NCBI GenBank assembly: GCA_036872755.1
Contig: JAVHNS010000005.1
Span: forward strand, 2,294,001 to 2,358,000
Origin: Orbilia blumenaviensis
Lineage: Eukaryota; Ascomycota; Orbiliomycetes; Orbiliales; Orbiliaceae
Length of the DNA: 64,000 nt
Direction: 5' to 3'
Of the stretch, positions 1 to 11,541 are shown piece by piece. The notes beneath the pieces are model-generated. The model was not told the origin of the DNA. It searched no databases and saw only the letters and a list, made by a program, of their open reading frames with translations. Position 1 is the stretch's first letter, and every line of letters begins with the position of its first letter. The position numbers and the translations under genes are program-made.

Positions 1-1097
1 TCTGGGCGTCCTCTCCCCTTCCTCCTCCTCTTCCTCCTCTTCATCCCCATCCCCACCATCTTCATCTTCATCAACACAAAACAACAAGGCCCTCCAATGC
101 CACCCTTCCTCATACCCCCAAGTATCAAACGGCCAATCCTCACTTTTAAGCGTCCATATAACATCCGGCCTCTCCTCAGCTAGATAATTATATATCCTAT
201 AAAATGACGCATATTCATTCACCCCACCTCTTTCAGCAGCCGAAACACAATACATACACAAGATATCTGTTGTCATGTCGTTATGGAATACTTGTGCGTG
301 GTTGTTGAATATTGGTGATAGGTTTTGGGGGAGGGAGTGGGAGAGGGTGTGAAATATGTGGACTTTTCAAATAGAACAAACAGTTAGTATAATATATAGA
401 TGGATAAGAGGTAGGGGATAGTACTTACTGAGTCTGGAACCATCATCCCGTTGTTTACCCCTCGTCTCGCCGAAGTAGGAGGATATCCCCAATAAGACGA
501 GTAAATTCTCGTCAGCGGTGTATTTATCACTTGGAATACCTGTAACAAAACATAATCCCAATTCGAAGTGAACGGAGTGACACCCTGCTTCCAGTCGTGG
601 ACCTAGCGTGGGGAGTGGGAAGCTGTCTTTTGTGACTTGGGCGTGCGGGAGGTTTAATTCTATTTACAACGGTATTAATATTTATCGGTGGTTCAGTGGG
701 AGGAAAGGGGGGTCGGACCTAGGACAAGTCGTAAAGCGGCATCCACCTCCTCCACCTCCGCAGGCGTGAGTTCAATGATATGGGAATTATCGGTAGGGAA
801 TGTTTCTGCATCCCACACCATCTTTGACGGCGGAAGACGAGTTGGCCAGCCTGGTGGGACGGTTTTTTCGGGCTGTTTTTAAAAAGTATTTGTATTATTA
901 TCTATTCCTATTTATATGTATTTTTGGGAAGTAGGAAAGGGGGATAAGAAGAAAAATACATAATCCGGCCGCTCCGGCGTATTCCTATATGCCTCCTTCG
1001 ATTCTTCGAGGAGGTAGTTAAGATCGGGTGGGTAGTAGGGGCCGTAGATGGGGGTGTAGGTTTCTTCCGGCCCTGCTCGGTCTGGTTCTGTCGACAT
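1..1097 (-). CDS. TauD/TfdA-like 2-oxoglutarate/Fe(II) dioxygenase, partial
   Basis: Partial gene; the C-terminal half lies beyond the left edge. I read four exons on the minus strand: 1097-960, 872-719, 659-429 and 362 to the edge, with introns of 87, 59 and 66 bp. The spliced protein starts MSTEPDRAGP, continues through GWPTRLPPSKMVWDAETF, a helix ending EVEEVDAALRLV, then LPHAQVTKDSFPLPTLGPRL and ITGIPSDKY-type sequence (CFVTGIPSDKY). These are hallmarks of the fungal TauD/TfdA clavaminate-synthase-like family. The last exon contains VFHNDMTTDILCMYC, whose H-x-D pair fits the first two ligands of the 2-His-1-carboxylate iron site. It ends in a very acidic stretch (DEDEDGGDGDEEEE). Members hydroxylate small substrates with 2-oxoglutarate and oxygen; the substrate cannot be told here. 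The family call is firm and the exon edges are likely. Confidence 0.8.
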
Positions 1098-3223
1098 TGT
1101 GATTTAGGATATATATATGTGTGTGTTGTTTGTGTTGGATTTATGTTTTGGGATGAGCAATGGATGACGGCGGGGTGTTGGCGGCGCTGCGCGGGGTGAG
1201 TCCGGAGGGGCTGGATTTTATGTCTAAGTAGTCGCTGAGAGGGGTAGTCGGTAGGAGTGTCTATATTACGGAGTTTGGAGAGCTTTATAGGAGTCTACAT
1301 TTCGGAAATAATCGAGGGTGCTGTCGCAGTGTATATCCGCATTACAACTGCATTTGCATTCTGGTTTAGGTTTGTCGGCATGCACCCGGGTACCATGGTT
1401 TTATAGTCATCTGGCTACTAACTAAGTAACTAGTGTAGCTAACCGCACTGCTTAACTAGCAGTAGCTATAGCTTACACTTGCAGATACGGTAGATGTCAT
1501 TCGACACACATATAATTCTAGCTTATTTAGATTAGAGAAGTGGAGTTGTGGCAGTGCAAGGCTGCTAGAATACTATGTTTATTGTCTTCGCAAGGGTTTT
1601 GAGTTTTTAGGTAACCAGCCTTGAAGTTTGGTACGGGGTATACGGGTTTGGAGCATTAGGCTACTGCGGTAATGGCTATATACATATCGGGCCTGGTGAG
1701 GCAGAAGTTTTAACGTTCAACGTTAATGAGATGGAAAGCCTACTCTATAGTTCTATAGTACCAGCTATGCATGTGTGAAATCGAAGGAAGCGAATGTAAA
1801 TAGAGCGAAGATTTCGATGTCAACTAACAAAGATAATGTTAAATAAAATAAAATAAAAGGCTTTGTGTGCGCCTGGGCCCCTTAAACTAAGAAAATACTG
1901 GTCTTCAAAGTTGCTCGCCAAAACTGAACTATCTCTTCATAGTCTAAATTAAATTATGCACCTCAGCGAGTCGAAGTAGGGGTTAGGGTTATGCAAAGTC
2001 AACCTAAGCTGGTCTCGTGCCTAAGTCGATTATATTAGCTGAGACCTCAGTATACTAGTACTAGACATGTTTTGTTATATTCATGGAATGTTATATATTA
2101 AATGCCTCTATTCCTAGCTCGTAGATTTTAGAACTGTTTTATACCCCTCGGTTCCGAAGTGCGAGACTGATGATGTTTGAGCGTTTATGTCTATAAGATA
2201 GTTCGAGGGGTGGTAGAAAAGGGATAGGATCTATGGACTCAAGTCAGTTTATTTTATTATTTTGGTCAAAAGGTTCAAAAAAGGGTTGTGTATTAGCTGT
2301 TCCAAAAGAAATGGTATTGGCGCAACTCTTGCGAAGCTGGAATATGTGTTCCGAAATTTTGTGAACAAATAACCAAGCAAGAAAACCTGGGGTGTAAGAA
2401 GGTGAAATTCGCCCGTCAAGTAGAGCCAAAGAAAAGGGTTTCATTTTCAAGTACTCTAGAGCACAAAGCTGAAAAGGCAAGAGGGAAAGAAATTTGATTC
2501 TAGTCCAAATTTATAAAAAAACCCCCCCCGAGCGTTAAGTCGACATTACGTCGGTTGTTAATATATTCCGACGTCGTGAATCGAATAGGAAGACTCAGAA
2601 TCGTTGCTTAAGTCTGCAAACTTAGCAACATCGGCTGAGGGGACACAAGTACGTTAATATCGACGGAGATCCCGATTCGTTTCGCACTGCGGAATAGCTG
2701 AAATGCATGCACTACACTTCTTTTTAGAAATTTTAGACGGGATTCGAACAGCTTTTTCCCCCGCCCCTCAGCCCAGAGCTGAGCTGGGTAAATATCCGTC
2801 GTGAATGATTGGACTGTCGGAGTGCGGAACTATGGGGAGGGTCCAGCCGCTAGGGTGCATGCAGGTCTTGAAAGTGTCCTAACCTTTTCTTGACGGCTCC
2901 GAATATTAGCGAATGTCTTCAGCTCATGTAAACCAACCACGATTAATTCGCCCCGCCGATATGTTGGGTTGAATACCTGGGTAGAATATATATAACTATA
3001 GGTATAGATACTAAGGTGTATATATACCAGCCCTGTTTCCGTGCGATCAAACTGAGAGATTCGATAATATTTACCAACACAGTGTCTATTTTGCTAAATC
3101 AATTTCCGAACTGAGTTCGCGATCCCATCGAATTCTTTTTCAAACATTTAAAAGGCTTAAAGGCTAGGACGCTTAAGCTCCTAGACAACTGATAATTTTT
3201 TTTTTTAAAAAAAACCCCCCAGA
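1098..3223. other. Gene-free AT-rich spacer
   Basis: No frame here carries a recognisable protein, and the short open frames have no family signature or convincing splice partners. The stretch contains many short TAG/CTA-rich runs such as CTAGCTAAC. The part next to 1097 must hold the promoter of the dioxygenase gene, and the part before 3224 that of the next gene. I see no clear motif for either. Confidence 0.5.
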
Positions 3224-4185
3224 ATGGTCGACTATACGCTTTCAGTAACGGTCGAGGATGTTGAATCTGTCACCGGATACAATCTTTGTCTTTTGAAAGC
3301 CATGCAGGCTGCAGATTCTGATAATGACATATATAATGTCGTCTTTGAATCATCTGGTACGTATCTAGATTGGTACCTCCACTGACCCCCTCCCTTTTTT
3401 AAAAAAAAAAAAAAAAAAGAAAAGAAAAAAAAAGGAAAGCTTCCTTCTAGGGGGATTACTGACTAGTCGACTGGGCATACTTGCGAGTTTAAAATATAGG
3501 TCCTAATGACAAAATCGTTTTTAATTGGACCGATGAATACAAAATTTGTTGTTCGCCCAATAGGTTTAAAAACGCAGGTAAGAACTTAAGAAAAATGAAT
3601 ACCCAAACGATAACGGTGTCTAGCGTCATAATTTGCTTTTGTGTATGGACACATTAGTGTTGATACGACGTATCTAATGTCCCATCAATATATCGTAGAG
3701 ACCGTTCAGGCAACTACTGGTAAACTGGCTATAAGCTTCAAGCAGAGATTTTCAATAATGGGGGGCTGGGATACGACAACTGTCAGTAATTGAACAAATA
3801 GTTGGATTTCTGACTAAAAAGTATCTGGTTTGGGAACAGTACTAAAATTAATCTTTTGAGGCAGGTCGAAGATGACGATAAAATAGAAGCCGAAAGCTTC
3901 GAGTTCCGCAGTGGAGTTCTTGGAGCATCGGCCATTGTCAGCTTGAGATCGAGTGAAGGCTCATCGCCTTTCTTTCAAAGCCCAAACCCGCTTTTAAGAG
4001 GCACGACAGAATCATTTACACCTAAAGACAAATACAAGGTATTGTGGAGCAAGAAACACAAAGCTGGTCGTATGGTTGGGTCTGAGTCTGAGGACGGGTT
4101 CGAAATCGACTTCACGGGGAAACGAAGTTGTCAGGTCGTCTTCACTAAAGATCAGAGTTGGAATATTGTCGCATATGACAGCTGA
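3224..4185 (+). CDS. Small multi-exon protein of unknown function, one uncertain splice
   Basis: My best model has four exons: 3224-3356, 3500-3563, 3658-3781 and 3865-4185, giving about 213 residues. The first exon reads MVDYTLSVTVEDVESVTGYN, the second PNDKIVFNWTDEYKICC, and the last ends FEIDFTGKRSCQVVF and WNIVAYDS. The alternation of short strands looks like a small beta-rich protein of the kind common in ascomycetes, but I do not recognise the family. The first donor (GGTACGT) is good. The second intron is the problem: the strong donor at 3578 (GGTAAGA) breaks the frame, whereas the weak donor GTTTAA at 3564 keeps it. The third donor, GTCAGT at 3782, is also weak. Either the model is slightly wrong or the gene is beginning to decay. 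No signal peptide is seen. Confidence 0.45.
3395..3436. repeat. T6/A18 homopolymer run with A-rich tail
   Basis: Six T followed by eighteen A and an A-rich GA mixture, lying inside the first intron of the gene at 3224-4185. It is low-complexity sequence and probably length-variable. No function is evident. Confidence 0.8.
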
Positions 4186-5147
4186 GCTGGTATATAACTA
4201 AGTATCGGTTATAAATCCGCATTGGCTTTTTACTAGATTTTTGGTTCCATGAGTTCTTTTGCTTTTCGAGTCTCCCTTTTGTGTATCGCCCCGTGTATGC
4301 GAATATATCGAACAATTAATTTAGTCTTGTGTTCTTAGGTTTTCCAGGGCTAGTTAGAGACTGGTCTATGAGATCGTGATACTAAATTCTTCCAAGTATG
4401 TATTTTTAGGGATTTTAGTATTGATTGGTGGAAAGTTATGGATTTGCTTTATGTTCCTTCTTTTGTATACTGCCTGTTGCCTAATGGCCTGTACTAATCG
4501 AGAGAGTAGATGTAGGTATATGGGTGTCTACATCTAGGTACTGTATAAAGTTTACAACTGATACTATATTTCTATCACCTCGCATACAGAAGTCGCCAAA
4601 GACCATGTAAATTGAACTTAATTTATCGTATCGCCGAATTTTTATTTTGCAGCTCGCATCATTACATACAATAATCTGAAGCTTGAGAGCTAAGAATAGA
4701 TTGGTTTTAAGTCATTATAACTAGTTAACGCGTTACAGATATGAACGTATACAGCTTCCAACATGCGTACTTGGGGATCGCACAATCCACATGCTGCAAT
4801 AATACCTGTACCGTATACCGAAGTACTATGCTTATCATGTCAATATATTAATACCTAAACTATTAATTTTATTTGCGAAGTTTTGACCGGATATACACGT
4901 TCTTGCGTCAGTAGTGTGTACGCATATACGCGAGTATTCCAAGTTTAAGGTATGGAAAAAGGAGTCAAAAGCCCATGATCATGCATTGGGTTCCGTAATA
5001 TTAACACGGAGATTGTATTTTCTCGGGCTAGGGTCTTGATATATCGAATTATCCCGGTATAATCTTTTCATCGAGTTTATTCTAGATAAATACAGAAGGT
5101 ATATTATTTTGATATAGAGAATATTCTGTCTTCTCTAAAGGATTAAC
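4186..5147. other. Intergenic spacer, two co-directional genes
   Basis: A 962-bp AT-rich spacer between two plus-strand genes. I see no open frame of substance and no structured RNA. The stretch just before 5148 is AT-rich and presumably holds the promoter of the F-box-like gene. Confidence 0.5.
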
Positions 5148-6404
5148 ATGGACTCCCCAATATACCAAATATTCAACACGGCGGAGTTAACCGCCTCGCT
5201 ACTGGACTGGTGCCATCCAGACGACCTTCCAGCCCTCCGGCTGACATGCAAAAGTTTAGATGCCATCTTCAAGGCATCGCCACGCTCGATCGCTAAGGCG
5301 ATGCTCAAAAATACCTACCCTATCGTCGCACTTCTCCCCGTTCGCCCCGAGGACATAGGGAAACCACTGTACCTACAAACTCAATGGAGTATCGTAGAGC
5401 TGAAGGAAGAACTCTCCGCCGCATTGTTCATTCAAAATAGATGTTGTGATATAGGTTTCAACTTCGGATATGATGGCCACATGCCCGCCGTCGATGATAC
5501 CCAGCCAGGGGCCGCAGAGGAGTTTAAAAAAAAGTTGGTACTCTACTTTAATTCTAAGGTCAAACACGGACTGTGGGATTTCCTATTATGCCATATCCTC
5601 GACCGTGCAGCCGGGGGCGCTACAAACGGCCGAGATCTAGCCCATATCGAATCACAGAAAGAAAAGATAATAGAACGCGCTAACCTTTGGTATCCATTCG
5701 AATTTGAGGTCTTGCAGGACAAATTCTGTAAGTTGTTCCAACATATGGGAGAAGGGATGTACCACGTCTGCAGTGACGTAGAAGGGTGTCAAATGTGTGT
5801 AGGTGTGTCAGTTCGCGTTCCACCAACGGATCCCGGATCAAATGACTTCGTTGTGATACATGATGTCTTCGAGGATGTGGAACTTCCAAAGGCAAAGTTA
5901 ATCGCAAAATACCTTGAGCTTCGACTTATTGCAGATGTTGTCATGATCGATGGACTACCACTTCCTGGGAATACACTTAGCAGTCATGAGTGGGCTGAGG
6001 CGATAAATATGGACCCGGACCAGTTGAATACAAATTTGACGTTGGAAAACTATTGGAGGAAGGTTGTGATGAGGCCATCAAGGTTCGCGGATGAAGAATC
6101 TCTTGAAAACAAGACGCCTGAATTTGATTTTGACGGAGGCGAAGAAGAAGACGATCCCACTGGTCTGCTTGAGAATTGGTGGATCATTCTACGATTTTAT
6201 AATCGAAAGAGGAGTTACGGGAGTATACCTGTGGCTCGTTGTATTGACCGCATTACTAGACAGGTAAGAGCACGGATTCGGGATGTTCTAGATGCGCATA
6301 TACCAATTTGGAGGGAGTGCTTAGTTCATTTGTTCCATGAATGGGATCAAGAAATTGCGGATGAGTTGATCGATATTTCGATTGAGTCATCTGAGGAACC
6401 ATAG
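5148..6404 (+). CDS. F-box-like domain protein
   Basis: Intronless frame of 418 codons. The N-terminus, IFNTAELTASLLDWCHPDDLPALRLTCKSLDAIF, has the helix pattern of a fungal F-box-like domain (aliphatic helix, then DLPALRLTCKSL), which normally docks SKP1 in SCF ubiquitin ligases. The rest (about residues 60-418) shows no leucine-rich or WD repeats that I can see. It carries an acidic stretch near residue 330 (DFDGGEEEDDP) and an acidic C-terminus (ISIESSEEP). Substrate recognition would fall to this unassigned region. The start is the first ATG of the frame and a stop precedes it closely. Its neighbour on the right is a convergent NACHT gene. The F-box call rests on the short N-terminal motif only, so it is moderate. 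Confidence 0.7.
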   Translation: MDSPIYQIFNTAELTASLLDWCHPDDLPALRLTCKSLDAIFKASPRSIAKAMLKNTYPIVALLPVRPEDIGKPLYLQTQWSIVELKEELSAALFIQNRCCDIGFNFGYDGHMPAVDDTQPGAAEEFKKKLVLYFNSKVKHGLWDFLLCHILDRAAGGATNGRDLAHIESQKEKIIERANLWYPFEFEVLQDKFCKLFQHMGEGMYHVCSDVEGCQMCVGVSVRVPPTDPGSNDFVVIHDVFEDVELPKAKLIAKYLELRLIADVVMIDGLPLPGNTLSSHEWAEAINMDPDQLNTNLTLENYWRKVVMRPSRFADEESLENKTPEFDFDGGEEEDDPTGLLENWWIILRFYNRKRSYGSIPVARCIDRITRQVRARIRDVLDAHIPIWRECLVHLFHEWDQEIADELIDISIESSEEP

Positions 6405-6657
6405 TGTCTTATTTGGGTTTTGGAACGAATTATAATGAATTAAATAGTATACACAGTTAATTACAGATAGTACTAAATTGAGCTCGATGTATGCTTATTA
6501 CCAAGTTTAAACTAATTACACGATTCTGGACATAAGATTGGGCCTTAATATTCTAGGGGTTACTGTACATATATATAATACAGAACAGAGGAACAAATGC
6601 TAGGTGTCGTTCTATACCTAACTCAGAATACTCCTAAGTAAATTTGATATATAATCT

Positions 6658-9600
6658 TCATAAAAGTTCCAAATCTTCTATGTCAGGAGTCAGCATCTCG
6701 TAGTCTTTTATATTTAGAGTGGGATCATTTTCGACAATCTTGTAGAAAGCGCTGATGACTCCGGAGGCGGATATTTCTTTGGCTCTTTTTAAAATATCAC
6801 GCTTAATTGGAACGGTGGCCCCAAACTGTACTAATAGGTCCGCAATGTCTGGTAAGTAGAGATGAAGGGCCAATTCAAGGTATGTAGGGCTTGAGTCCCC
6901 TACTCGTAGATATATGGCTCTGGCCCAATCCGCGTGTTTTGTGGGGAGAACAGAAGTGGACTTATCCCAAGCTACTCCTTCTGGTAAGCAAAAGCCTGAT
7001 TTAAGCAAGACTTCGACCATCTTCGCGATTTCAAGCATCTGTCTCGGCCGATACCATTTCCAGATCCTTTCTCGTACATATGAGGGTGATCGTGCAGCCA
7101 GTGTCATACCGGTCAAACCCGAAGCAGTCATTATTAGTAAACCGAGAATATCTGTCAGTATTCCAGCATACGGATAGCAAATTTCTAAGCTTCTTTCTAG
7201 GGATATCTCAGGGCCGTGGTCGCAGCGCCAGCTTCCATCGAAATTCTCGAGAGCAGATGCTATAACTGCTGCATCTTGGTAGAGAATTCCCATTTCAACC
7301 GCGAAGTGAATTTGGCAAGTTGTAGTCAAAAAGTCAGTCACATCAGATCTCTGGTAGATGGCCCGTCCTAGAAGAGGGGGGTTTTCGATACGTATATAGT
7401 CGTAGTGGGACATACGTTTATAACTACCCCGCTCCATTTTCCAGGTACGTCCGCCGATAGAGTAGTCCCGCCAGTCACTCGGACCTCTATAGATCGAAAC
7501 TTCTCCATTGCATATTTGTGAGCGTAATATTAATTCCCATTTGTTGAGGTCATTGATATTTTTACGCCACACTTTTACGACTGGGAGGTTCCGGCAGCGG
7601 ATAGCCCACTCGACGGGGAGACAGTCTGCCAGCGAGATTTCCAGGCTTTCATTCTTCTCTAATTCGGGCATACTCTTCGCCCTATCTTGGCTCGGGATAT
7701 CATCGGCCCACGGTAGATGTTGAACAGGAAGCTTCTTTTCTAGAATAAGTTTAGAAAACAAATTCCAGCACTTGTGGGAATCGTCCATAAAGCGGCAATG
7801 GTTGATCCAGTTCTGGCGCACATACTCGAGGAATTTATATTTATACCTCAATTCTTTAGGCGTCAATTCGTTATCGAGTTCTGAATCAGAATCACTAGAT
7901 TTAATAAACTTCTTTTGTAGTGACCGAAGATTGATGGGTGGGGGGTCTGCCGTGGATGCCGTTGACCTTCTGGAGTTAGTGATCCCTGAAACTATCTGGA
8001 TGGCCTTTGTTGTCGAGGCTACATTTTGTGAAGGCGCTAGTAAAGTTGGAATCCACTCTTTGGGATTTTGTATCTGTATTTCATGGGCATTTGGTTTGTA
8101 ACGGGCGACTTGTCGTTCAAAGTCGCTGAAGTTGAGATAGGTCATGCAGATACATGCCGCATAATCGTTGGCGCGGGTATCGACAATGATATCTTTTTCG
8201 CGAAGGTGGCCCAAAACCGTCGAATGTGCAAAGTGGACAGAGTTCTTTCCCCTATGCGGCTCGACTGTTACCAAGTTATTGCAGTTGAATATTATTTTCC
8301 AGTCATCGGTTGGGAATCTGCCATCAGCGTACTGCTCATCACCTGGTTCAAACGCGCATGTCTCCGCGAGTTCTTCAAGAGTGAGTGGTCTCGAGGCGGC
8401 CACAATCCAGTTGAAGACTTTTTTTGCCATTGGGAAGTCATGGGACCTTTCAATCTTAGCGAGAATACGGTCATAGGTTTCAGGGAGGCCTCGAGGGAGG
8501 CCCCGTAGACACTCACGGAGGGCGTCTTCCGTGATGGCCGTACATATATCGTCAATTTGGAATTGAACGTATAGGAACCTATTGTTGGGTAGCTTAATTT
8601 CAACACCAATCCATTCATGAAGGTATTGGGGGGACCAGAGGAAAAACAACGAACTTACATTCCTTCTGCTTTCGTAGAAAGAGCGGCTGCTATTTCCTTG
8701 GACATCTGCGGCGTAACCATTAAACTTCGAAACCGAATCCGTTCCTGCAATTCGAATTCAATGTATTTTTCGATGTCAGGCCTAATGTGTTCAACGAGAT
8801 TAATTTCTTGGACTCTATCTTCGTTCATTCTTCTCGAAATGTCGACCGAGTAGCGGGATGCTACCAGAATCTTAGTCCTCTGCTTGCTCGGGGAAAACAA
8901 GCTCTCGAGGAGTTGGAGTAACTTGTATTTGTCTGATTCTTCGCATTCGTCGATCCCGTCGAATATCAAATAAAATTGACTTTTCTGCTCAAGGGCCTGC
9001 TTAAGGATATTGACTACTTCGTCCTGAGATATGGGTTTATCGAATTTCTCGAGCACGGTATCGTCCTGGTCTGCAACGGATAAGATCTGACGGACGAGAC
9101 TTCGGACGATAGTTTCCCATTTAAGGGATAACTTGTTTTGAAAATCGCAGAAAAAGAATGCGGTAGAGTCGGGGTATCTCTCTAGAAGCTGTTTCGATAT
9201 GGTCGCTGTCAGGACTGATTTGCCGGACCCCGCTGAGAAAGAAAGCGAATGTCAGATGTAAGTCTAGAGTCAACGAAGGGGGCAGTATTGGGCATACGGA
9301 TCCCATGGCACCATAGAATAGGCTTTGAAAAGCTTTTAGATTCCCAAATCTCAAAGTCCCTAAAGCTAAATATCCAATTTCCAGTCCCACTATGTGCCTT
9401 AGAAAGGTGTCGAAAATATAGGTCGTGAAAGTTGTACCCGGTGATTTTCTCTAAGAGGAGGTCGCGTCTCAATTCTGTGCAAAGGAAGAGCCAGAGAGTC
9501 AGCCTAGATTGTATTAGCGGAACGAACATTTGGAGCTTCTTAACTTGTATGCCGGAAGTCTTGTTGTAATCTCCAATCTGACGACTCGTTCCACCGAACG

Positions 9601-10390
9601 ACATCTTGGGTAGTGTAGTCAATAACCTGCGATCTGAAGTGCGCATTTAGCTGCCGCTGATGGTGGTGACTTCTTTCAGAAGCTAGTTTGATATAACCGT
9701 CGACATAACCTTGATGTCGCTCTAACTGTGCTTCGAAATCTCGGAATTCTCCCTTTAAAGACCCAATAGTAGCTTTGAAGTAAGATTTCAAGCCCTTCTT
9801 TCGTAAAACCGGCAACAATTTGGTGAATAGTTTGACAATAATGCTATAGAACTCGCAGACTGCATCTTGTAGATCGGGGTCGGGGAGAAGCGCATTGAAC
9901 CTTTCGATTAAGGGGCAGAGCTTTCCGATTCGTTCCAGATTATTGCAGACGCTCTCGAAATAGGCATGGTGCGCAATCGCGATCTAATATACTTGGGAGC
10001 TGGTTAGTGTATATAACTGGATAGCCTATTCGTGCGCATCTACTTTAAGAAGATAAATAAAGGTTGAACTATAGCTGGCTGGCTGGTACGTACCGTCATA
10101 AAAAACTTCACAGTCCCCCAGACTAAAGATGCGATCTCGGGGTTGCTTTGGACCATGACATCCACAGTCCCTGTGAATTGGCGAAGGGCTTCCAGAAAAG
10201 GCTGAATCCGTTCGCCATATCGTCTTGACTTTCCTTTTGCGCTAAGTCTGTTGGCATCGCTGATAAAATTTACGATATCTTTTAAACCTGGGTTTGCAGG
10301 GAGGTTCTGTCTATCTTCAAGCGACAGGCCGTTTGTAAATTCCTGGAGGGCATCCTGGAGCTGGTCTTTCCCACTTTTGCTAAACACCAT
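6658..10390 (-). CDS. NACHT STAND NTPase with N-terminal DUF7708-like region and ankyrin-like C-terminus
   Basis: Five exons on the minus strand: 10390-10094, 9983-9545, 9474-9298, 9232-8659 and 8578-6658, about 1135 residues. Residues 1-250 (LPANPGLKDIVNFISDANR, then PEIASLVWGTVKFFMT) resemble the DUF7708 domain found at the front of many fungal NACHT proteins. The Walker A motif GIPGSGKS (about residues 302-309) is created by splicing: the 65-bp intron 9233-9297 cuts the proline codon. Walker B is YLIFDGIDE near residue 395. A winged-helix-like part follows (VFNWIVAASRPLTLEELAE). The last 150 residues contain ankyrin-like pieces (YLELALHLYLPDIADLLVQFGA). Such proteins act as NTP-driven oligomerising switches in fungal non-self recognition. 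The small exon at 8578 follows a GTAAGT donor, so the frame opening at 8649 (FLWSPQYLHEW) is intron, not coding. All exon phases agree. Confidence 0.88.
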
Positions 10391-11541
10391 TGTTTAGTTA
10401 CGATGTCGTGTATCGCAAATGAAGATGCTTAAAGCCCGCGGGGACTGGGAGCTGCAGCTGTCTGCTGACTTGGAGGTTTGTTAACATACCCAGGGGGATT
10501 TGTTATTGCAGCCATCCCCATCAAATTTTACTCTGGAATGAATCGAATCGCGATATCGCGCGCGATGCGTATGGCCCGGTATTCGAACAGGAGTTACAAT
10601 ACCTAACTTTTCACGCCCTAGCTAAGACCTGCCAATCAAGAATTTGAATTTGTGCTTGGCGGATGAGGTAGTAAGGTATTTTAGATTCAAATAAAAATAT
10701 ATTAACTTGCGATAGCCTGTTGACGTCATGACGCTAGATCTCGCGATGCAACGAAAATATACAGCCTTTGGCAATTTGTGCATTTGCTGCAAGGTTTGCG
10801 CTTCGCAGCTCCCGTAATGTCTCCAAGACTAGATACCTTGCGTTTAGGGGTTCAAATCTTCGATCTCGCAGCTGCAGTTAGATATGTCAATACCTGGGCC
10901 CTTAACTATGAGCCTCAAATTCAAGCCGGCCTTGTATCGTTGTCTTCCAATTGCAATCAAGATCCTGCAACACAATCGATGAAGCTGCAGTTGTCTGCAT
11001 AGACTTGAGAACCTCATTAAAAAGGTGGAAGTAGGGAGATTCCGTCCGGAGCATTGTAGAAGGCCACCGAGCCATTATATTGATTCCCGAATTTCTATAT
11101 TGCAATGCAGCACTGAAGGTAGGATTAATTTTATAATTATATGGAGCGTTGGCATTTAATGTCATATTGTCTACAACACGAACAGTTGTGGTAAATTTAC
11201 CTCACAAGTCACCCTGAACTTTCAATCCCTTGTCATGGAGCATTGTTCTCGGCCCAACTATGTCTTCGACCTGCCAAACTCAATGAGAAATCAATTGAAT
11301 AAAATCTCATACATAAGAGAGAAAGCATTAAGGAAACATGTTTTAATCCCATGTTGTTATACGCTACATTCAACTATAAGACCATTTCTAATTTCCTACG
11401 CCAAAACAAAATCCTGCAAAGAGCCCAGCTTCATGCAGCTGGCTGGGAGATCTGAAGCATAAACAAAAAGTAAAGAATACAACGCCATGCTAAAAACCTA
11501 CAGATGGAAAAGCAAGGTATTAGTATTGATATGAAGTAATT
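10391..11541. other. Intergenic spacer between two minus-strand genes
   Basis: No convincing gene. Short look-alike blocks around GCTGCAG-TGTCTGC recur near 10449 and 10984. The part next to 10390 must be the promoter of the NACHT gene, but I see no clear core element. Confidence 0.45.

Noticed and set aside
2244..2480. Open frame of 78 codons on the minus strand
   Set aside because: No domain features, no splice partners, AT-rich surroundings; length compatible with chance.
2741..2760. GGGATTCGAACAG, resembling the B box of a minus-strand tRNA
   Set aside because: The flanking bases do not form a T-arm stem and no acceptor, D or anticodon arm could be drawn.
8579..8658. Start of the long C-terminal frame at 8649 (MFFLWSPQYL)
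   Set aside because: A GTAAGT donor and AACAATAG acceptor show this is an intron; splicing yields AEGMFLYVQFQIDDI as expected for the family.
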